From an uncultured Fidelibacterota bacterium (GTDB lineage: Bacteria > Fidelibacterota > Marinisomatia > Marinisomatales > UBA1611), in assembly GCA_937893835.1 (NCBI GenBank), contig CALCSS010000196.1, positions 1 to 5,542 on the forward strand: a stretch of DNA of 5,542 bases, written 5' to 3'. Shown here piece by piece: positions 1 to 5,542 of this stretch. The notes beneath the pieces are model-generated. The model was given only the letters and a program-made list of their open reading frames with translations. It made no database searches and was not told the origin of the DNA. The position numbers and the translations under genes are program-made. The first letter of the stretch is position 1, and every line of letters begins with the position of its first letter.

Positions 1-322
1 CTTTTCGAGTATCAAAACTTCCTGTTTTTTGATTAAATATAAGCGTTCCCAATAAATCTGCTGGTAACATATCAGGAGTAAATTGAATCCTTTGAAAATC
101 TGTTTTTATCAACCTGGATAGAGTTTTGACCATCAAGGTCTTAGCTAATCCTGGAACACCCTCTAGAAGTATATGACCATTTGACAACATTGATATCAAG
201 ATCTTATTGATCAAATCATCTTGACCAAGGATAAAACCATTCATCCCTTTTTTTAAATCATCTACAAAACTGGAAGATTTTGATATACGTGCATTTATCT
301 CTGTTAAACTGAAATCATTCAT
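1..322 (-). CDS. moxR: MoxR-family AAA+ ATPase, N-terminal part only
   Basis: Translating back from the ATG at 322 gives 107 codons plus one base, open to the left edge. MoxR proteins are AAA+ ATPases that act as cytoplasmic chaperones, often maturing or activating partners with VWA/DUF58 domains. Visible here are an N-terminal helical stretch (1-32), the family motif ILGQDDLI (31-38), HILLEGVPGLAKTL (50-63) holding the Walker A loop GVPGLAKT at 55-62, and RIQFTPDMLPADLLGT (78-93) followed by NQKTGSFDTRK (97-107), all typical of MoxR. The last visible base is G, which fits the usual Gly after RK. Walker B, sensor and arginine-finger regions are missing because the window ends; the family is usually about 320-330 residues. 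The start is 10 nt after the TPR gene stop and has no Shine-Dalgarno site. A later in-frame Met (27) lies inside conserved sequence, so 322 is preferred. Family is secure; the substrate is unknown. Confidence 0.93.
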   Translation of the reverse strand, partial: MNDFSLTEINARISKSSSFVDDLKKGMNGFILGQDDLINKILISMLSNGHILLEGVPGLAKTLMVKTLSRLIKTDFQRIQFTPDMLPADLLGTLIFNQKTGSFDTRK

Positions 323-332
323 TTGATATTGT

Positions 333-1067
333 CTATGATGTAATATGCTTTAAAGCAGGTATTTCTTCTATACTTTTCCCCAAGTATTCAATCTCAAATT
401 GCACTGATGGTGCTAACTCATGATTGGGAAATCTTTTTAAGAAATCTTCATACTCTATCTTGGCACTTTTTTCGTCATTGATAACATTTGCATAAATATA
501 ACCAATCATAAATAATGCATGAGGCTCTTGACCAGAACCACTATGATTTTCTAGGACCTTTCTATACTCTTGAACAGCAGTAGTAAAATCACGAAAATCA
601 TTCATATATACATCTCCTAACATATACTGCGCTTTGGAAGCAAGCTTATGTTGCTCATATTTATTGGTCATATACATTAGGTGGTTCACAGCTTCTTTTA
701 ATAATTTTTGTTTTCGTAAGGATTCAGCCTTATTTATTATATATTCAGGAAATTCAACTATCTGGTTCCTAGCTTGCTCTCCATGCACAGACTCAGCATA
801 TTTATTAACAGTCTTTTGCAATGCATCATAACCCATTTCAGGATCGTTCTTCCAATTAAGGTAGATTGATGCAAGTTTGTATTGAGCCCTAGATGCCAAA
901 CTATCAGCAGGATATTTTTTGAGAAGATTTTGTAAGTCTTTGATTGCTAGGTCAATCTTATTATTCTGAACATTATTTTCGGATAGTTCTAATAGTTCCT
1001 CTGCTGATTTGGTACAACTAACCAATAAAAATAAAACTAATAGGGCCAAGATTTTTTGAGTTTTCAT
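333..1067 (-). CDS. TPR-repeat outer-membrane lipoprotein (BamD/YbgF-like fold)
   Basis: A 244-residue protein with a lipoprotein signal: basic start MKTQK, hydrophobic core 6-16 and lipobox LVSC with the lipidated Cys at 18. The +2 residue is Thr, not Asp, consistent with outer-membrane sorting by the proteobacterial rule. The mature part is helical and built of TPR-like pairs of the kind found in BamD and YbgF/CpoB: roughly 35-70 (DLQNLLKKYP, then AQYKLASIYL), 73-105, 113-154 (AQYMLGDVYM), 157-192 (EYRKVLENHS, then ALFMIGYIYA) and 198-230 (EYEDFLKRFPNHELAPS). It ends in a short non-TPR tail, EYLGKSIEEIPAL. TPR arrays are protein-binding scaffolds. The position after tamB-tamA suggests a periplasmic role with the Omp85 protein, but the BamD comparison rests on fold and context, not on a diagnostic motif. 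The start is supported by AAAGGA upstream and by the signal peptide. The stop is TAG at 333-335, 10 nt before moxR. Confidence 0.9.
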   Translation of the reverse strand: MKTQKILALLVLFLLVSCTKSAEELLELSENNVQNNKIDLAIKDLQNLLKKYPADSLASRAQYKLASIYLNWKNDPEMGYDALQKTVNKYAESVHGEQARNQIVEFPEYIINKAESLRKQKLLKEAVNHLMYMTNKYEQHKLASKAQYMLGDVYMNDFRDFTTAVQEYRKVLENHSGSGQEPHALFMIGYIYANVINDEKSAKIEYEDFLKRFPNHELAPSVQFEIEYLGKSIEEIPALKHITS

Positions 1068-1072
1068 TATAT

Positions 1073-1078
1073 TCCTTT
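1073..1078 (-). promoter_or_regulatory. Shine-Dalgarno site of the TPR lipoprotein gene
   Basis: On the minus strand the gene start reads TTAAAGGAATATAATG: AAAGGA with a 5-nt spacer to the ATG at 1067. It is the only good ribosome binding site in the window; the starts at 2971 and 322 have none. It lies in the 107-nt gap (1068-1174) after tamA. That gap has no clear sigma-70 or Bacteroidota-type promoter and no terminator hairpin with a U tract, so whether the TPR gene has its own promoter is undecided. Confidence 0.7.
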
Positions 1079-1174
1079 AATTAAAAGCTGCGAAAATTAA
1101 TGCTTGTCATGCGATACAAAAAGTATTTGCTCTAAAACTTAAATGAAATTCAAATATTCGAGTTCCATATAAAT

Positions 1175-2971
1175 TTAAAATAAATTCTGCACTCCTAATT
1201 GTAGTTTATGTCTAGACATATCATCAAGTTGTGTGGCATAATCCAATCGGGCAGGACCTAGAGGAGTATCAATTGTAATTCCAATGCCAGCATCCCATTT
1301 TAATTCAGAAAAAATATCTTTTGGGAAAACTTCAGCAAGCATACCTCCATCAGAGAAAATAGTAATTCCAAATGATTTGTAAATTTTCTGTCTTAGTTCA
1401 ATATTGGTCATTAATCGAATTGTTTCACCATTAGGTTCCTTTTGTTCAGTCTCAGTAAATCTTAATACTTCCCAACCTCTCATTGATGTACTACCACCCA
1501 GATAGAATTTTTCAAAGGAATAATCATCATTATCATTATCCCAACCCCATAATTTCCCAATTTGCATTCGTATTGCGAAAACAGAGCTTTTGGACAGAGG
1601 TAAATATGAATTAAGTGTCATATCTAATTTTGTATAGGCTCTATTACCACCAAAACCTGCTGATTTTATCAATCCATTGATTAAATATCCCTTTCTAGTA
1701 AATAAGGGATCATCTTTGCCATCAATATTCAATTTAAGTGATATCGAACGCTCTTGAATATTCTCTTCTGATGCATCAGCAAAGTATTCCCACAGTGATT
1801 TTGTTTCAATATATGATCGGTCTCTAAGTCGAAAACGTTGTGTAAAATTTGTTCCAAAACGGTCTATTGATTCTTGATATTTTTGTTCTTCATATATTAT
1901 AAATCTCTCATAATACGCTGTCATTTTTGATGGAAATCGAACTCCAAGAAACCAATTAGAAAACAGACTTAAATCATAGCGAAGTCTTGGTGCTATGAAA
2001 TCCACTTCTACAGGAATACCCACCATAATTTTTGTTGAAAATTGTTTTGGAGAATTAAAGAAGGCTCTATTTCGCCATTCTATTATTGCACTAAAAGCCG
2101 ATAACTCTGGAGCACCTTCAGCAAAACTAATTGGATCATAACCTCCAGATGAGTTCCATTCTCTTTGTTTATATCTTCTCAAATCAATGATAATATTTAC
2201 TAAGGTATCAGAGTCTGGTATTTTTTCAGGAAATATATTTGCTGTGGAAAAAATGCCTATTTCACGAAGATGTTTAGATGTCCTATCAATTTTTAATTTT
2301 GAATATAGATCGCCAGTTCTATACTTTAGTTCTCTTAGTATTATTAAACTATCAATATTACCTCTTCTTTCTATCCTAGTATCATTTATATATATATACT
2401 TCCCCTCGTCAATCTTGATATTAACCGTTACTGAATCACTGATTTCATCTTGTATGTTAATAGAGGCAAATAGCTTGCCGAGCTCTTGGTATTCATTTTC
2501 CAATAAATATAAATTATCATTTAATCCCACTGGGTTATATGGCGTATTTACCTTTAGATCTAGTAATTTATTTATCTTTTTTGGCGAGATTAAATCATTC
2601 CCAATTATATCAATTTTTGAAATATGATATTGATTCCCTTCATTAATTTCATACAAGATATCCGTATACTTATTTTCATTATCAGCATCTTCAATAGTAT
2701 AAGATTCTTTTATTATCACATCTAAGAAACCTTTCGAATAATAATAGTTCTTTAATGTAAGAGCATCTAATCTTAGTAACCTTGGATCAAATTTTGGTCT
2801 ACGAAAAAAGAAGTTTGGAGGACGCTGACGAACAATGAAAAGTATTTCATTCTTAGATACATTCTCATTTCCCTCTAGGGTTAGAGCCCTAATAAATATT
2901 TGATCATCTTGTGCAAGAATGATACCTATGAATGGCATTAGGTAAATAAATACCTTTAATTTTCGAATCAT
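1175..2971 (-). CDS. tamA: TamA/BamA-family (Omp85) outer-membrane protein
   Basis: A complete 598-residue Omp85 protein that would insert or assemble proteins in the outer membrane. It has a Sec signal peptide (1-20, basic RKLK, hydrophobic core, likely cut after IILA). About three POTRA domains follow (24-112, 115-190 and 191-266), each starting with a beta strand such as ISKIDIIGND and ending in a strand before EG or RR. The barrel spans about 270-598. Omp85 hallmarks are DDPLFTRKGY (420-429), the loop-6 motif FYLGGSTSMRGW (489-500), FSDGG (539-543), GIGITIDTPLGPARLDYA (562-579) and a last strand QLGVQNLF ending in Phe, a good beta-signal. Three POTRAs and 598 residues fit TamA (577 in E. 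coli) better than BamA (five POTRAs, about 800), and the upstream neighbour is tamB. There is no Cys anywhere, so it is not a lipidated TamL of the Bacteroidota type. The start is 3 nt after the tamB stop with no Shine-Dalgarno site, which suggests coupled translation. A generic BamA/TamA-family label is the safe fallback. Confidence 0.92.
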   Translation of the reverse strand: MIRKLKVFIYLMPFIGIILAQDDQIFIRALTLEGNENVSKNEILFIVRQRPPNFFFRRPKFDPRLLRLDALTLKNYYYSKGFLDVIIKESYTIEDADNENKYTDILYEINEGNQYHISKIDIIGNDLISPKKINKLLDLKVNTPYNPVGLNDNLYLLENEYQELGKLFASINIQDEISDSVTVNIKIDEGKYIYINDTRIERRGNIDSLIILRELKYRTGDLYSKLKIDRTSKHLREIGIFSTANIFPEKIPDSDTLVNIIIDLRRYKQREWNSSGGYDPISFAEGAPELSAFSAIIEWRNRAFFNSPKQFSTKIMVGIPVEVDFIAPRLRYDLSLFSNWFLGVRFPSKMTAYYERFIIYEEQKYQESIDRFGTNFTQRFRLRDRSYIETKSLWEYFADASEENIQERSISLKLNIDGKDDPLFTRKGYLINGLIKSAGFGGNRAYTKLDMTLNSYLPLSKSSVFAIRMQIGKLWGWDNDNDDYSFEKFYLGGSTSMRGWEVLRFTETEQKEPNGETIRLMTNIELRQKIYKSFGITIFSDGGMLAEVFPKDIFSELKWDAGIGITIDTPLGPARLDYATQLDDMSRHKLQLGVQNLF

Positions 2972-2974
2972 ATA

Positions 2975-5542
2975 TTAATATGCGTATCTATAACGATATT
3001 TCAGGTTTAATTTACCTTCCTCATCGACATTCCCAACCACAGAAAAATGTCTATTTAATTTATATTCAACTCCAACTTGAGACTGGTCTTGATTAAGAGA
3101 GAAGGACCGTTTATAAGATAAATTCAAAAAGGTTTTTTCACTGATTTTAGTTTTTGTCGTCACCTCAAAATCTTCATTGGCTCCTTGGAAAAGGCCTGCT
3201 GCCCCAGTGATATCAATATCATCCACTAAATTCATCATTCCAATATTTGAGTCTCTAAGATTTTTTTCTAATTGATTTTCCAAAAGAGTACCTAGAATGG
3301 ATACTGTTTGGTTTCCAAAACCAGTTGATGTCAACTCTTGGTCCTCAAAACGTTTACCCCAAGTCAATAATTCAAGAATATCACTTTCTGAAAAACCACT
3401 ACCCGATTCCAAAATAATATCAAGATCTTCAATACCACCTCTAATACTAAGATCAATTCTCTCATCATCAATCATAGTGTAGGCACTGACATCGATATTT
3501 GGATTAAAACCTTTATTATCGAAGCTCACTATACCTTGGAGTTTTTCAAAGTAATCCTTATACGAGAATACACTTCCATCCTCAACAATAATCTGTCCAC
3601 CAAAATCAACTTCTTGATTTCCAATTTGAGAGAGATTCAATTCACCTATAACCTCTGCATCTATTTGAGAATTTTTAAAATATGATTTCCCCCTTATTGG
3701 AATATTAAGATTATATGCTAGAACATTGTCTTGTTCACTTTGCAATACTGTTCCAACATCCTCAGTAGTGAACTCATAAAAGACATTGGCTTCAGTTGCT
3801 TCCACCATACCATTTATGAAGATCGTATCTCTTCCAGCTATGGTAAGATCAAGGTTACTATTTCCTGATATATCAAAAAATAGCAATTGAAATGATGCGT
3901 CTTTGGCTTTGATTCTCAAATCATAACCAGGATTAAAAAATTCTGAAAAATCCATTGCCCCTGATATATATGTATTCTGTTTTAAAGGATTTCCTCCCTT
4001 ATTTTTATTATCAAACAATAATGCTTGCAAATTATGAATTGATAATTCATTATTTTGCATAGTTGCATAACCATCTATTAGATCAACAGGGTCACTCAAT
4101 AATAAAGTGTAAAGGCGGCCATTTGTAATCCTGATCTCACCATTGCGCTGTACATCATTTGAAATCCCATTCAATGATAATTCAATCTCAAACTTCCCCA
4201 CTGCAGAGTCTAGATCTGAGATATAAGAAGATAAAAAAGGTAAGGTTCTAATATTTGCATTTGCAATGAAATCAATTTTTTCATTATCAAATAATTTTCC
4301 AAAAGCTGAAGAACCTAAATTAAGATCAAAAGGAATTTTACCAGAACCAGTGACCAATCCATCTTTTGTTATTGATCTTGCCTGCTTTACATTAAAAATT
4401 TTTCCATCATATTCACCATTACTAATAAAATTACCTAATTCAATAAGGTCAAATGATGCATCAACGATATTGATATCATATTTAAAGGTCGTTGATTCTG
4501 TTGTACCACTAAGATTCAGATTACCTGTACCATTTCCAGATATTTTGAAAAACTTAGGGATAAATCTGTGAATAAATTGCAATGATAAATTGGAAAAATT
4601 AGAAGTCAGAGATATTAATGGCTGCCTTATTATTTTTTTTGTTATTGGAATTATTCCTGTAGCCTGTAGACCCATAGATCCTTTTCGGGTCATAGAGATA
4701 TCATCAATATGTAGTATACCATTTTTGTAAAGACAAGAAAGCATCATTTCATCAAATGCCTCTTTCATATAAACCCCTTTTTTCAATGAGAGGTCTGCAT
4801 CTATATTAATTTCATCTCCATCAAGGCCCAACCAAATCTCACCAAAAATCAAACCAGAAAACTTCAATTTATCTTCATTTAGGAATTGAGTAAGAATCTG
4901 TGCATCAAAATTTGACATTTTGAACCTTCCTTCGGTTTTAGTACCACCAGATATTACTCCTTCCAGCTTTCCATCATTTATATGGAATTCAAATGGATGC
5001 ACATTGAGTACTGAATCTTTGTATAGAAAATTTATTGGTTGTGAATTGATAAGGTAATTATCTTGATAAGCTAGTTGAAATCTATCAATCTCATATTTTC
5101 CATAACCATCAAACATCCCTGATAATTGTAAAAAATCCTTTCCTGATTTGAAGTGACAATTTTCTACCACAATTGACCTGTTATCAAGTATCGCACTTAC
5201 TGTACCGCTATCAAAACTACGATTTTCCCATATCCCTCTACCTGCTTTGATATCGATAAATCCTGATGGTATACTATCTCTGACCTCTATATGCGAATTG
5301 AGTTCGATTGACTCAAGATCAAAATTGCTTACATTAACATTTTCACATACAAGTGCAGCACCAACTGATGGTGATGAAAAATCACCATATATTTTCAAAT
5401 TACCCGTGGCTTTACCTGAAACAAAATTTCCAGGTAAAAAATTATTTATCAAATCAATGCCAGCCTTTTCCATATCAGCGTATAAATCAATTTCCTTTGA
5501 AGAAAAATCACCCTTTCCATCAATAGTTATATAACTATCATC
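2975..5542 (-). CDS. tamB: TamB-like translocation/assembly protein (DUF490), start missing
   Basis: The frame is open to the right edge, giving 855 residues. The first Met (5473) is internal, because the 23 codons before it already read as TamB-like sequence (DDSYITIDGKGDFSSKEI), so the true start and the N-terminal membrane anchor lie outside; E. coli TamB is about 1,260 residues. TamB proteins belong to the AsmA/chorein-like group: a long periplasmic beta-groove thought to carry lipid or help TamA assemble outer-membrane proteins. Counting from the edge, residues 1-600 are repeated beta-strand units with G-x-G-x-L-x-L-x-G cores (for example SGNGTGNLNLSG near 335). The C-terminal DUF490 domain fills about 610-855, with NIPIRGKSYFKNSQID, GGQIIVEDGSVFSY, GFNPNIDVSAY, SESDILELLTWGKRF, LEKNLRD and a final VGVEYKLNRHFSVVGNVD plus an aromatic end, KYRYRYAY. 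The C-terminal domain is the part known to contact TamA, whose gene follows directly. Family assignment is strong. Confidence 0.93.
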   Translation of the reverse strand, partial: DDSYITIDGKGDFSSKEIDLYADMEKAGIDLINNFLPGNFVSGKATGNLKIYGDFSSPSVGAALVCENVNVSNFDLESIELNSHIEVRDSIPSGFIDIKAGRGIWENRSFDSGTVSAILDNRSIVVENCHFKSGKDFLQLSGMFDGYGKYEIDRFQLAYQDNYLINSQPINFLYKDSVLNVHPFEFHINDGKLEGVISGGTKTEGRFKMSNFDAQILTQFLNEDKLKFSGLIFGEIWLGLDGDEINIDADLSLKKGVYMKEAFDEMMLSCLYKNGILHIDDISMTRKGSMGLQATGIIPITKKIIRQPLISLTSNFSNLSLQFIHRFIPKFFKISGNGTGNLNLSGTTESTTFKYDINIVDASFDLIELGNFISNGEYDGKIFNVKQARSITKDGLVTGSGKIPFDLNLGSSAFGKLFDNEKIDFIANANIRTLPFLSSYISDLDSAVGKFEIELSLNGISNDVQRNGEIRITNGRLYTLLLSDPVDLIDGYATMQNNELSIHNLQALLFDNKNKGGNPLKQNTYISGAMDFSEFFNPGYDLRIKAKDASFQLLFFDISGNSNLDLTIAGRDTIFINGMVEATEANVFYEFTTEDVGTVLQSEQDNVLAYNLNIPIRGKSYFKNSQIDAEVIGELNLSQIGNQEVDFGGQIIVEDGSVFSYKDYFEKLQGIVSFDNKGFNPNIDVSAYTMIDDERIDLSIRGGIEDLDIILESGSGFSESDILELLTWGKRFEDQELTSTGFGNQTVSILGTLLENQLEKNLRDSNIGMMNLVDDIDITGAAGLFQGANEDFEVTTKTKISEKTFLNLSYKRSFSLNQDQSQVGVEYKLNRHFSVVGNVDEEGKLNLKYRYRYAY

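Noticed and set aside
1074..1087. TTAATTAA-centred inverted repeat overlapping the TPR gene ribosome binding site, as a translational switch
   Set aside because: Only about four A-T-rich pairs can form once a loop is allowed, too weak to mask the site.
1149..1163. Imperfect palindrome (TCGAATATTTGA, minus strand) just after tamA, as a terminator
   Set aside because: It is short, has no loop when fully paired, is AT-rich and has no U tract directly after it.
1068..1174. Possible promoter in the gap before the TPR gene (TTGAAT, TACTTTTTG on the minus strand)
   Set aside because: The boxes match neither a sigma-70 pair nor the Bacteroidota -33/-7 pair at proper spacing; chance matches are expected in such AT-rich DNA.
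2387..2398. Six TA units inside tamA as a phase-variable repeat
   Set aside because: The run codes plain KYIYIN at the start of the third POTRA domain and is short; no other sign of phase variation.
2187..2627. 146-codon plus-strand open frame opposite tamA
   Set aside because: It lies wholly antisense to well-supported POTRA coding sequence, has low-complexity hydrophobic composition and no ribosome binding site or family match that I recognise.
4266..4571. 101-codon plus-strand open frame opposite tamB (likewise 3297-3482, 5247-5534 and 634-831)
   Set aside because: These are antisense shadows of real genes, with no recognisable domain or start signal.

Overview
The window is AT-rich (about one third G+C, judged by eye from sampled lines). 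It carries four genes, all on the minus strand, read from the right edge leftward: a TamB-like translocation/assembly protein (start missing), a TamA/BamA-family Omp85 outer-membrane protein, a TPR lipoprotein, and a MoxR-family AAA+ ATPase (C-terminal two thirds missing). The organism is a diderm bacterium. Low G+C, the style of the TPR lipoprotein, the TamB-TamA pairing and the weak use of Shine-Dalgarno sites suggest the Fibrobacteres-Chlorobi-Bacteroidetes superphylum. A marine Candidatus Marinimicrobia (Neomarinimicrobiota, SAR406) type lineage is my best guess, but this is an impression from protein style, not a demonstrated placement.

Layout in direction of transcription: 5542-2975 is TamB, open to the right edge; a 3-nt gap; 2971-1175 is TamA; a 107-nt gap that holds the only clear Shine-Dalgarno site; 1067-333 is the TPR lipoprotein; a 10-nt gap; 322-1 is MoxR, running off the left edge. 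Spacing and direction fit one transcript, although the 107-nt gap could hold a second promoter. I saw no convincing terminator, tRNA, rRNA, mobile element or CRISPR array.

The first three products fit one envelope pathway. TamB would be anchored in the inner membrane and form a long beta-groove across the periplasm, with its C-terminal domain docking onto the POTRA domains of TamA in the outer membrane. The TPR lipoprotein would sit on the periplasmic face of the outer membrane, where a BamD-like or Tam-accessory scaffold would act. MoxR is an AAA+ chaperone usually encoded with DUF58/VWA proteins; its partners, if present, lie beyond the left edge. Overall this is a fairly ordinary envelope-biogenesis locus. 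The points worth a second look are the TPR lipoprotein as a possible Tam partner, the in-frame TAA-TAT-ATG junction between tamB and tamA, and the regular repeat units of TamB.
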